Source: Candidatus Rokuibacteriota bacterium
Lineage (GTDB): Bacteria; Methylomirabilota; Methylomirabilia; Rokubacteriales; CSP1-6
Direction: 5' to 3'
NCBI GenBank assembly: GCA_003220265.1
Contig: QHRW01000016.1
Span: 1 to 43,825 of the forward strand
Length of the DNA: 43,825 nucleotides
This document shows, piece by piece, positions 1-9,990 of this stretch (position 1 is the stretch's first letter; the number at the start of each line of letters is the position of its first letter). The position numbers and the translations under genes are program-made. The notes under the pieces were generated by a model, which saw nothing but the letters and a program-made list of their open reading frames with translations, searched no databases and was not told the DNA's origin.

Positions 1-521
1 GCCCAGCGGTCATGGTCTTGCCAGTGACCGGCGATGTTGAGGTAGCGGGGAGAGCGGCCTTCGTGGCGGAAGCCGAGGGCGCGGACGAGACGGGTCGATG
101 CTTTGTTGGCGGCTTGGATGTTGGCTTCGAGGCGATGCAGGCGTAAGCGGGCAAACGCCTGGTCGATGACGAGGCCCAGTCCCTCGCGCATCAGGCCCTG
201 GCCGGCGTGGGGGGTGAAGGCGTAGTAGCCGAGGTAGGCGGACTGGAAGTTGCCGCGGACGATCTCGCTGATGTTGACCACGCCGGCGAGCTCGCTGCTG
301 TCGCGGCGGACGATGAAGAAGGCGACGCGCGTGGGACGGCGCAGGCTGGCGAGGTAGCGGCGATAGGCCGGCGCGCTGGCGGGCGGCGCCACCCAGCGGC
401 CGTGCAGGCTCCGGCTGCGGCGCACGGCGGCGAGGAATTCCTGCTGGCGGCGCGCCGACACGCGCTCCAGGCCGACGCGCGCGGCGGCCTCGCGCCCGGC
501 CACGCGGTCGCGCTCAGCCAC
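1..521 (-). CDS. GNAT family N-acetyltransferase (RimJ/RimL type), partial at window edge
   Basis: The gene starts at a GTG (519-521) and runs off the left edge, so 173 codons are visible. The visible part has the acetyl-CoA-binding segment [10 protein letters not shown] near residues 105-114 and the typical RimJ-like C-terminal block [19 protein letters not shown] near 133-151, followed by [19 protein letters not shown]. Family members acetylate N-termini of ribosomal proteins or small-molecule amines with acetyl-CoA in the cytoplasm; the substrate here cannot be read. The GTG overlaps the last codons of the upstream DCC/DUF2071 gene by 8 bases, so the two are probably translated together. 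The missing part is only the last few residues. Confidence 0.85.
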   Translation of the reverse strand, partial: MAERDRVAGREAAARVGLERVSARRQQEFLAAVRRSRSLHGRWVAPPASAPAYRRYLASLRRPTRVAFFIVRRDSSELAGVVNISEIVRGNFQSAYLGYYAFTPHAGQGLMREGLGLVIDQAFARLRLHRLEANIQAANKASTRLVRALGFRHEGRSPRYLNIAGHWQDHDRW

Positions 522-1620
522 GGGGCGCGACACCCGTGAGCGGGCGCGGGCGGAAGACCGTCACCGGCGAGCCGTCGGCGACGAGCGCGGAGACCGGCGG
601 GGCCGAGAGCGCGGGGACGAACTCGGCGCCATAGAGCGCGGCCACGTCGGCGTTGAGGGCGGCGCGTTCCGCCGTCCACACGCGCCAGGGCGGGTGCTCC
701 ACCTCGTACTCGAGCGTGGCGCCGTCGCGCCGCCGGCCGTAGCCCCAGTGGTGCTGGGTGACGAAGGCCTCGTCGGACTCGGGCAGCGGCACCTGCGCCG
801 AGCCCACCGCGGTCGCCGTGAGGCCTTCCCAGCGGCCGTCGTGACGCCACTCGTACGTGAAGCGGCGGCTCACCACGCCGCCGGAGACCGCGCTACGCAT
901 CGGCAGCGTCCGGTAGGGCTCGCCGTAGGCCACACGCGCGAGCCACGTGACGGCGGCGCGCGGCACCAGCTCGCGCACGAAGACGACGCCGCGCCGCACC
1001 TCACCCGCTTCCGTCTGACGGCGTACGTAGAAGCGCAGGTTCACCTCGTCGAAGTCGGCGTGGCCCGGCACGCGGACGCCGAGCAGGCGCGTGCCGAGGA
1101 AACGAAACCCGACCACGCTCACCAGCGCGCGGCCGTTGGCCAGGTCCAGCGTGGTGCCGGCGGGCACGCGCGCGGTCAGCACGCCGGGATCGATCGCGTA
1201 GCTCAGCATGACGAGGTCGCGCCAGTCCGCCGTGAGGAACGGACGCCGCGCCGGCAGGCCGGGCGGATGCAGCCCGCACGCGTGGGAGATGCCGAGGCGG
1301 TTGTCGGCGAAGGCGCGATACGCGGAGTCGAAGACGCGCCGCAGCCCTGGTGCGCCGGCGAGCAGGCCGAACGGGCGCGCCCACCACAGAAGGGCCATCA
1401 CGTAGCGGTAGGCGTCGGCACCCACGAACTGCCGGCCGTCCTCGAGCAGCACGCGGAGATCGCGCGTCAGCGTCTCGGGCCCCAGGCCGAGGCGCTGGGC
1501 CACCCACGGCGTCTGCACGGGCTCGACGTCGAGATCGAGCCGCTTGAGCGTCGGCGCCCAGAACGGCACCCAGCGCGCACAGACGCCGCAGCCCTCGTCG
1601 TAGAGCACCCAGCCGTGCAC
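514..1620 (-). CDS. DCC (DUF393) thiol-oxidoreductase-like domain fused to DUF2071 domain
   Basis: About 368 residues in two parts. The N-terminal ~110 residues are a DCC/DUF393 domain opening with [17 protein letters not shown], whose C-G-V-C pair fits the family's predicted redox site. From about residue 125 on ([19 protein letters not shown]) the sequence matches DUF2071 (YqjF-like), a beta-rich domain of unknown function. The biochemical role of the fusion is not known. A GTG at 1618-1620 just before the DCC motif is taken as start; an ATG at 1684-1686 is possible but would touch the start of the divergent paoA-like gene. It is followed, with an 8-base overlap, by the GNAT gene. Confidence 0.75.
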   Translation of the reverse strand: MHGWVLYDEGCGVCARWVPFWAPTLKRLDLDVEPVQTPWVAQRLGLGPETLTRDLRVLLEDGRQFVGADAYRYVMALLWWARPFGLLAGAPGLRRVFDSAYRAFADNRLGISHACGLHPPGLPARRPFLTADWRDLVMLSYAIDPGVLTARVPAGTTLDLANGRALVSVVGFRFLGTRLLGVRVPGHADFDEVNLRFYVRRQTEAGEVRRGVVFVRELVPRAAVTWLARVAYGEPYRTLPMRSAVSGGVVSRRFTYEWRHDGRWEGLTATAVGSAQVPLPESDEAFVTQHHWGYGRRRDGATLEYEVEHPPWRVWTAERAALNADVAALYGAEFVPALSAPPVSALVADGSPVTVFRPRPLTGVAPRG

Positions 1621-1684
1621 GTTGTCGAACTTACCGCACTGCGCACGCCGATCGCTGGCACATCGACTGCACTGGTTTCGCGGC

Positions 1685-2311
1685 ATGGAGTCCGACTTTT
1701 CGATGAGCCGCCGTACGTTCATGGAATCGATGGTCGCCGGCGGCGTGGTGGCCGCGCTTCCTGCCTCCGCGGAGACGGCCGACGCGATCGCCGCCGCACA
1801 GACCACGCTCACCATCAACGGCCGCCGGCACGAGCTGAGCCTGGATCCGCGCGTCACCCTCCTCGATCTGCTGCGCGAGCGGCTCGACCTCACCGGCACG
1901 AAGAAGGGCTGCGACCATGGACAGTGCGGCGCCTGCACGGTGCTCGCCAACGGCCGGCGTATCAACGCCTGTCTCGCGCTCGCCGTCGCCTACGACGGCG
2001 ACCAGATCACCACGGTCGAGGGCCTGGCGCGCGGCGAGACGCTGCACCCCGTGCAGCGCGCCTTCCTCGACCACGACGCGTTCCAGTGCGGCTACTGCAC
2101 GCCGGGCCAGCTCTGCTCGGCGGTGGCCCTGCTCGACGAGGTACGCGCCGGGGCCGTGAGCGCCGTCACCGCCGACGTGACGCGGCTGGCTCCGGTGGCG
2201 CTGACCGACGCCGAGGTTCGCGAACGGATGAGCGGGAACCTCTGCCGCTGCGGCGCCTATCCGAATATCGTCGCCGCGGTGCGTGCCGCCGGCGGAGGCC
2301 GCCCGGCGTGA
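1685..2311 (+). CDS. paoA: Aldehyde oxidoreductase, 2Fe-2S subunit with Tat signal (PaoA-like)
   Basis: Iron-sulfur subunit (208 aa) of a xanthine-dehydrogenase-family molybdenum hydroxylase. Residues 7-30 carry a Tat-type leader (SRRTFMES, a hydrophobic stretch, then ALPASAE), as in the periplasmic E. coli PaoA. The plant-type [2Fe-2S] motif is [13 protein letters not shown] and the second cluster is formed by QCGYCTPGQ and [10 protein letters not shown]. Electrons pass from the Mo site through these clusters to the FAD subunit. The start is ATG 1685; ATG 1703, directly before the twin arginine, is an alternative. It is the first gene of a three-gene operon and shares a GTGA junction with the next gene. 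Aromatic or aliphatic aldehydes are the likely substrates, by family. Confidence 0.9.
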   Translation: MESDFSMSRRTFMESMVAGGVVAALPASAETADAIAAAQTTLTINGRRHELSLDPRVTLLDLLRERLDLTGTKKGCDHGQCGACTVLANGRRINACLALAVAYDGDQITTVEGLARGETLHPVQRAFLDHDAFQCGYCTPGQLCSAVALLDEVRAGAVSAVTADVTRLAPVALTDAEVRERMSGNLCRCGAYPNIVAAVRAAGGGRPA

Positions 2312-3294
2312 AGCCCTTCGCCTACACGCGTGTCACCGACGTGCCGGCGGCGCTGGCGGCCCTGCACGATCCGGGAGTGCGCCTCCTCGGCGGCGGCACC
2401 AACCTGCTCGATCTCATGAAGAACGGCGTGGAGCAGCCGGCGCACCTGGTGGACGTCACGCGCCTGCCGCTCGACGTCATCGAGGAGCGCGGCGGCGGCC
2501 TCCGGATCGGGGCGACCGCACGCAACAGCGACGTGGCCAACCACCCGATCGTCCGCCGGCGGTATCCCGTGCTGAGCCAGGCGCTCGTGGCAGGCGCGTC
2601 CCCACAGCTCCGCAACATGGCCACGGTGGGCGGCAATCTCATGCAGCGCACGCGCTGCGACTATTTCTACGATCCCACGTACACCGAGTGCAACAAGCGC
2701 GTGCCGGGCTCGGGCTGCGCCGCGCTGCTGGGGCACCACCGCATGCACGCCATCCTGGGGACGAGCGCGGCCTGCATCGCCACGCACCCGAGCGACATGG
2801 CGGTGGCGCTGGCAGCGCTGGACGCCGTGGTGCGCGTGACCGGGCCGGCCGGCGAGCGCGTGATTCCCATCGGCGACTTCCACCGGCTGCCGGGCGACAC
2901 GCCGCAGCTCGACACGAACCTGCGCGGCGACGAGCTCATCCTCGCCGTGGACCTGCCGCCGCTGGCGGTCGCGCGACGCTCGCACTATCTCAAGGTGCGC
3001 GACCGCAGCTCGTATGCGTTTGCGCTCGTGTCGGTGGCGGCGGCGCTCGATGTCGACGGTGCCGGAGTGATCCGCGATGCGCGCCTGGCGCTGGGCGGCG
3101 TCGCCCACAAACCCTGGCGAGTGCCGGCGGCCGAACAGCGCCTGGTCGGGCAGCGCCCCGGTGAGGCGGCCTGGCGCATGGCTGCCGACGCCGCGCTGGC
3201 CGGCGCGCAGCCCCGGCGGGACAACGCGTTCAAGGTGGAGCTGGCGCGGCGAAGCATCGCACGCGCGCTGGCGACCGTCGGAGCGACGGCATGA
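2308..3294 (+). CDS. paoB: Aldehyde oxidoreductase, FAD subunit with extra Fe-S cluster (PaoB-like)
   Basis: FAD-binding subunit (328 aa), starting at GTG 2308 inside the stop of the previous gene. The FAD-binding glycine loop [12 protein letters not shown] lies near residues 27-37 and a second FAD segment, ATVGGNLMQ, near 105-113. Four cysteines at about 117, 128, 137 and 156 ([30 protein letters not shown]) match the extra [4Fe-4S] site that marks PaoB and 4-hydroxybenzoyl-CoA-reductase-like subunits and is absent from ordinary xanthine dehydrogenases. The CO-dehydrogenase flavoprotein C-terminal domain follows. It lacks its own signal peptide, as in PaoB, which is exported with PaoA. Confidence 0.9.
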   Translation: MKPFAYTRVTDVPAALAALHDPGVRLLGGGTNLLDLMKNGVEQPAHLVDVTRLPLDVIEERGGGLRIGATARNSDVANHPIVRRRYPVLSQALVAGASPQLRNMATVGGNLMQRTRCDYFYDPTYTECNKRVPGSGCAALLGHHRMHAILGTSAACIATHPSDMAVALAALDAVVRVTGPAGERVIPIGDFHRLPGDTPQLDTNLRGDELILAVDLPPLAVARRSHYLKVRDRSSYAFALVSVAAALDVDGAGVIRDARLALGGVAHKPWRVPAAEQRLVGQRPGEAAWRMAADAALAGAQPRRDNAFKVELARRSIARALATVGATA

Positions 3295-5405
3295 GCCTGG
3301 GAGAGCCCCTCGAGCGCGTGGACGGTCGTGACAAGGTCACCGGCCGCGCGCGCTACACCACGGAGCACGCGCTGCCCAACGTCGCCCACGCCGCGCTGGT
3401 GACGAGCACGATCGCGAAGGGGCGTGTGGCCGCCATCGATACCGCCGCGGGGGAGCGCGTCCGCGGCGTGCTCGCGGTGATGACGCACACGAACGCGCCC
3501 AGGCTGCCGGCCACGACCGGGAGCGGCCCGTCCGACCGCGTGCTGCACCTCTTGCAGGACGACGTGGTGCGCTGTGCCAACCAGCCGATCGCCGTGGTCG
3601 TCGCCGAGACGCTGGAGGCCGCCCACGAGGCGGCCGGGCTCGTCCGCGTCCGCTACGCGACCGAGCCGCACGACGTGCGCCTGGAGCCGCGCCTGGCCGA
3701 GGCGACCACGCCGAAGCATGCCGGCCGCCCCGACCAGCCGGCGGCCCACGCCCACGGCGACGTGGAGCGCGCGCTGGCCGAGGCCGAGGTGAAGATCGAG
3801 CAGGTCTATCGCACGCCGTTCGAGACGCACGTGCCGATGGAGCCGCACGCCACCATCGCTGCCTGGGACGGGCCGGCGCGGCTGACGCTCTACGACGCTA
3901 CCCAGGGCATCTTCGGCTGCCGGAAGCGCGTGGCCGGCCTGCTGGGCTTGAAGCCCGACGACGTGCGCGTCGTCTCGGAGTATCTCGGCGGCGGCTTCGG
4001 CAGCAAGGGCCCCACGTGGTCCCACGTCGTGCTGGCCGCCATGGCCGCGCGTCGCGTGAGCCGGCCCGTGAAGCTCGCGCTGCGGCGCCCGCAGACGTTC
4101 GGGCCCGTCGGCTTCCGCTCGCGCACGCACCAGGCGATCGCGCTCGGCGCGCGACGCGACGGCACGCTGACGGCGATCCGCCACGACACCATCGCCCAGA
4201 CCTCGTCGTTCGACGAGTTCATGGAGCCCGCCAGCGTCGCCTCGCGCATGCTCTACGCCTCGCCCAGCATCGCCACCTCGCACAAGCTGGTCCGGTCCGA
4301 CATCGGCACGCCGTCCTACATGCGCGCGCCCGGCTGGGCGCCGGGGACCTACGCACTCGAGGTCGCGCTCGACGAGCTGGCCGTCGCGCTCGACATGGAC
4401 CCGCTCGCCCTGCGTCTGAAGAACTACGCCGAGCGCGACCCCGAAAAGGACCGGCCGTGGTCGAGCAAGGCGCTGCGCGAATGCTATCGCGCCGGCGCCG
4501 CGCGCTTCGACTGGAGCCAGCGCCCGCGGGCGCCGCGCGCCCTTCGCGAGGGGACCACGCTGATCGGCTGGGGCATGGCCACGTCCGTCTATCCCACGCA
4601 TCGCAGCAAGGCGGGCGCACGGGCGCGGCTGCAGCGCGACGGTACGGTGCTGGTGGAAAGCGGAACCCAGGACCTGGGCACCGGCACCTACACCGTGATG
4701 ACGCAGGTCGCCGCCGATGCGCTCGGCGTGTCGCCGGCCCAGATCGTGTTCCGGCTGGGCGACACGAGCTTCCCCGAGACGCCCGTCTCCGGCGGCTCGC
4801 AGACCGCGGCCAGCGTGGGCTCGGCGGTCCACGCCGCCGCCACGGCGCTGCGCGACAAGCTGGCCGCGTTGACCGGCGGGCGCAGCGAGCCGCTGCAGAG
4901 CATCGCCGCGCGGCACGGCGAGGTGGAGGCCACCGCCGAGGCCAAGCCGGACGACGCGGACAAGGAATACGGGATGTACGCCTTCGGCGCCCAGTTCGCC
5001 GAGGTTCGCGTGGACGCCGCGCTCGGACAGATGCGCGTGTCGCGCCTGGTCGGCGTGTTCGACATCGGCCGCGCGCTGAACGCGCGCACGGCGCGCAGCC
5101 AGCTCATCGGCGGCATGGTGTGGGGCCTCGGCATGGCGCTCCACGAGAACACCGTGATGGACGAGCGGCTCGGGCGGATCGTGAACAACAACCTCGCCGA
5201 GTACCACGTCCCGGTCAACGCCGACGTGCCGGCCATCGAAGTGGCCTGGCTGGAGGGCGCCGATCCCCACGCCAATCCCCTCGGCGTGAAGGGCATCGGC
5301 GAGATCGGCATCACGGGGACGGCCGCCGCCGTCGCCAACGCCGTCTATCACGCGACCGGCCGTCGCGTGCGCGACCTGCCCATCACGCTGGACAGACTCC
5401 TGTAG
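3291..5405 (+). CDS. paoC: Aldehyde oxidoreductase, molybdenum cofactor subunit (PaoC-like)
   Basis: Catalytic subunit (704 aa) binding the Mo-pterin cofactor; it overlaps paoB by ATGA. The N-terminal a/b-hammerhead domain ([18 protein letters not shown]) leads into the Mo-binding domains with [11 protein letters not shown] near residue 230, [12 protein letters not shown] near 460, and the C-terminal [12 protein letters not shown], in which Glu671 is the expected catalytic base of xanthine-oxidase-family hydroxylases. Size is close to PaoC. The family hydroxylates aldehydes to acids with water as oxygen source. No XdhC/PaoD-type cofactor-insertion chaperone lies next to it, so one must act from elsewhere if the enzyme is matured. 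Confidence 0.9.
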   Translation: MSLGEPLERVDGRDKVTGRARYTTEHALPNVAHAALVTSTIAKGRVAAIDTAAGERVRGVLAVMTHTNAPRLPATTGSGPSDRVLHLLQDDVVRCANQPIAVVVAETLEAAHEAAGLVRVRYATEPHDVRLEPRLAEATTPKHAGRPDQPAAHAHGDVERALAEAEVKIEQVYRTPFETHVPMEPHATIAAWDGPARLTLYDATQGIFGCRKRVAGLLGLKPDDVRVVSEYLGGGFGSKGPTWSHVVLAAMAARRVSRPVKLALRRPQTFGPVGFRSRTHQAIALGARRDGTLTAIRHDTIAQTSSFDEFMEPASVASRMLYASPSIATSHKLVRSDIGTPSYMRAPGWAPGTYALEVALDELAVALDMDPLALRLKNYAERDPEKDRPWSSKALRECYRAGAARFDWSQRPRAPRALREGTTLIGWGMATSVYPTHRSKAGARARLQRDGTVLVESGTQDLGTGTYTVMTQVAADALGVSPAQIVFRLGDTSFPETPVSGGSQTAASVGSAVHAAATALRDKLAALTGGRSEPLQSIAARHGEVEATAEAKPDDADKEYGMYAFGAQFAEVRVDAALGQMRVSRLVGVFDIGRALNARTARSQLIGGMVWGLGMALHENTVMDERLGRIVNNNLAEYHVPVNADVPAIEVAWLEGADPHANPLGVKGIGEIGITGTAAAVANAVYHATGRRVRDLPITLDRLL

Positions 5406-5457
5406 CCGCTCGCTTGCGCGTTTGCGTCGGCGGCGGACTGCTACTACGATTCCGCCC

Positions 5458-7107
5458 ATGCGACCGTTCACCGGCAAGGAGTTCCTGAACTCGCTGCGCG
5501 ACGGGCGCGAGATCTGGATCTACGGCCAGCGCGTGCCCGACGTGACGGCGCACCCGGCCTTCCGCAATCCCGCGCGCATGGTGGCCCGCCTCTACGACGC
5601 CCTGCACGACGCGGCCAGCCGCGACGTGCTCACCTGCCCCACGGACACCGGCTCCGGCGGCTACACGCACCGCTTCTTCCGCGCGCCGTCGAGCGCCGGC
5701 GACCTCGTGGCCGCGCGCGACGCGATCGCCGCCTGGGCGCGCCTGACCTATGGCTGGATGGGACGCTCGCCCGACTACAAGGCCGCCTTCCTCGCCACGC
5801 TGGGCGGCAACGCCGATTTCTACGCGCCCTACCAGGCCAACGCCCGGCGCTTCTACCGCGAGGCGCAGGAGCGCGTGCTCTACATGAACCACGCCCTCGT
5901 GCAGCCGCCCGTCGATCGCCACCGTCCGCCCGACGAGGTGGCCGACGTGTACGTGCACGTCGAGAAGGAGAGCGACGCCGGGCTCGTCGTCAGCGGCGCC
6001 AAGGTGGTGGCCACGGGCTCCGCGCTCACCCACTACAACTTCATCGCGCATCCGAGCACCGCGGTGCCAATCAAGAAGAAGGAGTTCGCGCTCACGTTCA
6101 TGGCGCCCATGAGCGCGGCGGGCGTCAAGCTCGTCTGCCGGCCCTCCTACGCGATGGCCGCCGACGTCATGGGCAGCCCCTTCGATTACCCGCTGTCCAG
6201 CCGCTTCGACGAGAACGACGCCATCCTCGTCCTCGACAAGGTGCTGGTGCCCTGGGAGAACGTGCTCGTCTACGAGGACGTCCAGAAGGCGGCGACGTTC
6301 TTCAAGGACTCCGGCTTCTTCCCGCGCGCCATGCTCCACGGCTGCACGCGCCTGGCCGTCAAGCTGGACTTCGTGGCCGGCCTGCTGCTGAAGGCGGCCG
6401 ACGCCGTCGGCTCGGGCACCAACCGCAACGTGCAGTCGTCGATCGGCGAGGCCATCGCCTGGCGCAATCTCTTCTGGGGGCTCAGCGACGCCATGGCGCG
6501 CACGCCGGCGCCGTGGTCGGGCGGCGGCGTGCTGCCCAATCCGGAGTACGCGCAGGCCTACCGAGTGTTTGCCACCGTCGCCTACCCGCGCGTGAAGGAG
6601 ATCACCGAGAGCGTCCTGGGCAGCGCGCTGATCTACCAGAACTCGCACGCGGCCGACTTCCAGGCGCCCGAGCTGCGGCCGTACCTGGACAAGTACCTGC
6701 GCGGCTCCGACGGCACCGACGCGGTGGCGCGCATCAAGGTGATGAAGCTCCTGTGGGACGCCATGGGCACCGAGTTCGGCGGCCGCCACGAGCTCTACGA
6801 GCGGAACTACGCGGGCGCGCCGGAGACGATCCGGTTCATCACCTGGGAGATGGCGCAGGCGAGCGGCGACGCCGCGCGCTTCCGTGCCTTCGCCGAGCAG
6901 TGCATGGCCGAGTACGATCTCGAGGGCTGGACGGCGCCGGACCTCATCTCGCCGGCCGACGTGAGTCTCTTCCTCAAGAAGCCGCGGGCGGCGTTGTGTG
7001 CGCCCAGGGCTGGGCGGCCTCGAACGCGGCGGCGGCGCGCAAGACCGTGGCGTCGGCGCGCCGCTTGCCGACGATCTGTAACCCTACTGGCAGGCCGGCA
7101 CGCGTGA
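5458..7107 (+). CDS. 4-hydroxyphenylacetate 3-hydroxylase (HpaB) family FAD monooxygenase
   Basis: Long subunit of the HpaB/PvcC flavin-monooxygenase family, with the acyl-CoA-dehydrogenase-like fold. [20 protein letters not shown] at the start and [28 protein letters not shown] and [12 protein letters not shown] in the middle are typical. Such enzymes hydroxylate phenols ortho to the OH using FADH2 supplied by a separate reductase; no HpaC-type reductase is in this window. ATG 5458 is 52 bases after paoC, so the two may be co-transcribed. Family-like sequence ends near residue 505 ([14 protein letters not shown]). The last ~45 codons are Arg-rich and lie entirely over the 3' end of the convergent amidase gene, so the natural C-terminus may have been lost. 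Confidence 0.85.
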   Translation: MRPFTGKEFLNSLRDGREIWIYGQRVPDVTAHPAFRNPARMVARLYDALHDAASRDVLTCPTDTGSGGYTHRFFRAPSSAGDLVAARDAIAAWARLTYGWMGRSPDYKAAFLATLGGNADFYAPYQANARRFYREAQERVLYMNHALVQPPVDRHRPPDEVADVYVHVEKESDAGLVVSGAKVVATGSALTHYNFIAHPSTAVPIKKKEFALTFMAPMSAAGVKLVCRPSYAMAADVMGSPFDYPLSSRFDENDAILVLDKVLVPWENVLVYEDVQKAATFFKDSGFFPRAMLHGCTRLAVKLDFVAGLLLKAADAVGSGTNRNVQSSIGEAIAWRNLFWGLSDAMARTPAPWSGGGVLPNPEYAQAYRVFATVAYPRVKEITESVLGSALIYQNSHAADFQAPELRPYLDKYLRGSDGTDAVARIKVMKLLWDAMGTEFGGRHELYERNYAGAPETIRFITWEMAQASGDAARFRAFAEQCMAEYDLEGWTAPDLISPADVSLFLKKPRAALCAPRAGRPRTRRRRARPWRRRAACRRSVTLLAGRHA

Positions 7108-8401
7108 AGCCGCAGGGCACCGAGATCGCCGGGAGGCCCATCACCGAGAAGGCGTAGGTGAGGAACGAACGCTGCATGGCCTTGCCGACGGGACGGCCGT
7201 TGATCTCCGTCACGTGCGGCTGCTCGACCGGGAAGGGCGGCGTGGCGGCGGTCGGCGTCAGGAAGAGGTCGCGGTCGCTCAGGAATTCCCGGACGCGATT
7301 CCACTGGCGCGTGCGCAGCAATTCGCCGCTGGCGATCTCGCGCGAGGACAGCGCGAGGCCCTGCTCGGTGTTCTCGACCAGGCCGGCCTGAAGGACGGCG
7401 CGGTGCTCGGGCAGCTTGTCGGCGTGGCGCGCCACCATCAGGAGGCCGCGCGTGAGGCGCACGATCTCGGGAACGTCGCTCATGTCGGGGCAAGCCGCCT
7501 CGACCGTGGCGCCGGCCGCCGCGAAGACCTGGACCGCGCGCTCGAAGATCGCGCGCACCTCGTCGTCCACCATCACCAGGCCGCCGAGGTCGGCGCTCCA
7601 CGCGATGCGCCAGCCCTTCACCGACGGCGTCCGCGGCGCGCGCAGCAGCTCGCGCGTGTCCACGTCGTAGGAGAGCGGCGAACGGTCGTCGGGGCCGGCC
7701 ATCACCGACAGCATCAGCGCCGTGTCGCCGACGGTGCGGGCCATGGGGCCCTCGACGGAGTACGTGTCCCAGGCCAGCACCGAGGGATGGCGCGGGATCA
7801 GGCCCGGCGAGGTCCGGAAGCCGACGACGCCGCAGTACGAGGCGGGCCCGCGCAGCGAGCCGCCGAGATCGGTGCCCTCGGCCAGCGGACACATGCCGGT
7901 CGCCAGCGCGGCTGCCGAGCCGCCGCTGGAGCCACCGGCAGTCAGCGCGAGGTTCCACGGGTTGCGCGTGGCGCCGAAGACCGCGTTGGTCGTGTTGGGC
8001 CCGAAGGCAAACTCCGGCGTGTTCGTCTTGCCGAGGATGATGGCGCCGGCGTCGCGCAGGCGGCGCACGACCAGCGCGTCGTCCTCCGGCACATGGTCCT
8101 CGAAGAGCTTCGAGCCGAAGGTCGTGCGCAGCCCGCGCGTGGGCGTGACGTCCTTGATGCCGACCGGCACGCCGAAGAGCGGCGGCAGCGCGGCGCCGCG
8201 CTTGAGGGCGGCCGTCGCGCGGCGCGCGTCCCACAGCGCCGCCTCGCGGGCCAGCGTGACGATGGCGTTCACCTTCGGATTGACGGCGTCCACGCGCTCG
8301 ATCAGCGCCTGCACCACCTCGAGCGGCGAGACCTTGCGCGCGCGATAGAGCCGCGCCAGCTCCACGGCGGAGGTGAACGTGAGATCGCGCCCGCCCGTCA
8401 C
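6974..8401 (-). CDS. Amidase (amidase signature family)
   Basis: 475 aa, cytoplasmic amidase-signature hydrolase. The Ser-cisSer-Lys triad is visible: Lys83 in VPVGIKDV, the cis-Ser in [14 protein letters not shown] (about residue 159) and the nucleophile Ser182 in [12 protein letters not shown]. Family members hydrolyse carboxylic amides to acid plus ammonia; the substrate is unknown. The GTG start at 8401 overlaps the stop of the upstream aminotransferase gene (GTGA), so the two form an operon. Its 3' end overlaps the convergent HpaB-family reading frame by 134 bases. The C-terminus ([13 protein letters not shown]) looks complete for the family, which suggests the amidase frame is the intact one in the overlap. 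Confidence 0.9.
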   Translation of the reverse strand: MTGGRDLTFTSAVELARLYRARKVSPLEVVQALIERVDAVNPKVNAIVTLAREAALWDARRATAALKRGAALPPLFGVPVGIKDVTPTRGLRTTFGSKLFEDHVPEDDALVVRRLRDAGAIILGKTNTPEFAFGPNTTNAVFGATRNPWNLALTAGGSSGGSAAALATGMCPLAEGTDLGGSLRGPASYCGVVGFRTSPGLIPRHPSVLAWDTYSVEGPMARTVGDTALMLSVMAGPDDRSPLSYDVDTRELLRAPRTPSVKGWRIAWSADLGGLVMVDDEVRAIFERAVQVFAAAGATVEAACPDMSDVPEIVRLTRGLLMVARHADKLPEHRAVLQAGLVENTEQGLALSSREIASGELLRTRQWNRVREFLSDRDLFLTPTAATPPFPVEQPHVTEINGRPVGKAMQRSFLTYAFSVMGLPAISVPCGFTRAGLPVGLQIVGKRRADATVLRAAAAFEAAQPWAHTTPPAAS

Positions 8402-9603
8402 GCGCGGCCCTCGGCGGCCAGCTCCTTGCCGAGCGCCTCGGCCAGCTGCGCAAACTGCTCGCGCGCGTTGTAGAGCTGGGCCGAGACGCGGATGAGCCGG
8501 CGCGGCGGCGCCGGCCAGCTCATCACGGGCACCTCGATATGCCAGTGATCGAACAGGCGCCCCTGCAGCGGGTCGGGCCGGCTCCACACGACGTCCGTGG
8601 TCGCGCCGGCGGGCAGGATGACGCTGGCCAGCGAGCCGAGCATCGTGTCGGGGCACGCGGGCGGCGTGCCGGCCGCCGCGCACAAGAGCCGCCGCGCCTC
8701 CACGGCCAGCGCATGGTTGCGCGCCATCACTGCCGGCCAGCCGCCCGGCAGCATGCCGCCCACGCACGCGATCGCCGCCGGCACCGTGAGCCACGCGGTC
8801 GGATCCGCGGTGCCCGTCCAGTCGAACTCCATGCGGAAGCGCGAACGGCCCGGCTTCTTGCGGTTGGCGCCGTGGCTGATGGTGAGCGGACGCACCTCGG
8901 CGCGACGCTCGGCGCGCACCCAGAGAAACGCCGAGCCCTTCGGCGCACACAGCCACTTGTGGCAGTTGCCGCTGTAATAGGTCGCGCCGAGTGTGGCGAG
9001 ATCCAGCGGCACCATGCCGGGGGCGTGCGCGCCGTCCACCAGCACCTCGACGCCGCGCGCGCCCAGCTCGGCGCACAGCCGCGCGATCGGCAGGACGATC
9101 CCCGTGGGACTGGTGACGTGATCGAGCAGCGCCAGGCGCGTGCGCGGCGTGACGCGCGCCAGCACGCCGTCGATGATCGCCTCGGGCGAGGCCACGGGAA
9201 ACGGCACCGGCACCACGATCACGCGCGCGCCCATCCGCTCGGCCACGTACTCCAGCGCGTTGCGACAGGCGTTGTACGCGTGATCGGTCGTCAGCAGCTC
9301 GTCGCCGGCGGCGAAGGCGTGCGAGCGGAGCACGGCGTTGACGCCGCTCGTGGCATTGGGGACGAAGCCGAGGTCGTCGGGATCGGCGCCCAGGAACGCG
9401 CCCAGCGCCGCGCGCGCCTGGTCCAGACGCCCGTCCAGCTCGCGCGAGAGAAAGCGGACGGGCTCGGCTTCCATCTCGGCGCGGAGCGCCGCCTGGTGCT
9501 CCAGAACCTCGCGCGGGCATGCACCGAACGAGCCGTGGTTGAGGAAGACGACGCTCGGATCGAGCGTCCAGCGGGCGGCCAGCGCGACCTCGGCGGGGCT
9601 CAT
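8398..9603 (-). CDS. Class V aminotransferase (isopenicillin-N epimerase-like)
   Basis: 401 aa PLP enzyme. FLNHGSFGACPREVLEHQ near residue 20 is the typical N-terminal block; LVDGAHAPGM gives Asp190 and His193 of the cofactor pocket; SGNCHKWLCAPKG supplies the PLP lysine Lys216. This arrangement matches isopenicillin-N-epimerase/cysteine-desulfurase-like fold type I enzymes, but no active-site cysteine of a desulfurase is evident, so an amino-acid racemase, lyase or transaminase role is more likely. ATG 9603 is used; nothing family-like lies upstream, where an Hcp-like remnant runs on the other strand. It is translationally coupled to the amidase gene downstream. Confidence 0.88.
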   Translation of the reverse strand: MSPAEVALAARWTLDPSVVFLNHGSFGACPREVLEHQAALRAEMEAEPVRFLSRELDGRLDQARAALGAFLGADPDDLGFVPNATSGVNAVLRSHAFAAGDELLTTDHAYNACRNALEYVAERMGARVIVVPVPFPVASPEAIIDGVLARVTPRTRLALLDHVTSPTGIVLPIARLCAELGARGVEVLVDGAHAPGMVPLDLATLGATYYSGNCHKWLCAPKGSAFLWVRAERRAEVRPLTISHGANRKKPGRSRFRMEFDWTGTADPTAWLTVPAAIACVGGMLPGGWPAVMARNHALAVEARRLLCAAAGTPPACPDTMLGSLASVILPAGATTDVVWSRPDPLQGRLFDHWHIEVPVMSWPAPPRRLIRVSAQLYNAREQFAQLAEALGKELAAEGRA

Positions 9604-9972
9604 GCGGCGAGCGTTCGGCTTGACGCCTGGGCGTTCACCGCGACGCTCACCATCCCCGGCCTCTGCGCGAGCCCCACGACCGTGGTGGCCTTCGCGCTCG
9701 AGACCAGCAACACGCTCACGTCGGGGGGCTCCGGCGGGGGCGGAGGCGCGGGCAAGGCGACGATCAGGCCGCTCGTGCTGACGAAAGGCGTCGACGACTG
9801 CACGCCGCTGCTGTTCAAGGCGGCCTTCACGGGCGAGCATTTCCAGACGGCGACGCTGCAGGTGGGCACCAACAAAACACCGGTGCTGTTCACGATCACG
9901 CTCACGGCCCTGTCGTTCACGAGCGGCGGCACCACGGTGCAGTGCAGCCAGGCCACCAACAGCTGTCAGTGA
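9604..9972 (+). pseudogene. Hcp-like (type VI tube protein fold) gene remnant, 5' end missing
   Basis: An open plus-strand frame ends at TGA 9970-9972 and carries a clear Hcp-family core: GGGGGAGKATIRPLVLTK, then DDCTPLLFKAAFTGEHFQ and TPVLFTITLTALSF. In Hcp proteins a glycine-rich GAGK segment is followed by the same alternating strand pattern. The upstream part (FTATLTIPGLCASP) looks like the first Hcp strand, but no ATG, GTG or TTG precedes it in frame and the reading runs straight into the start of the minus-strand aminotransferase gene. A GTG at 9682 could still give a 96-residue fragment. No other type VI secretion genes are near. Best read as a decayed exported Hcp-like protein. Confidence 0.6.
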
Positions 9973-9990
9973 GGCGCGGGCCCGCCGCCG

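Noticed and set aside
2985..5477. An 830-codon minus-strand open frame opposite paoC
   Set aside because: Antisense shadow of the molybdenum subunit; Arg/Gly/Ala-rich, with no family resemblance, and paoC has clear motifs.
9604..9972. A working type VI secretion component
   Set aside because: The fragment lacks a start codon, and no tss, vgrG or clpV genes are in the window.
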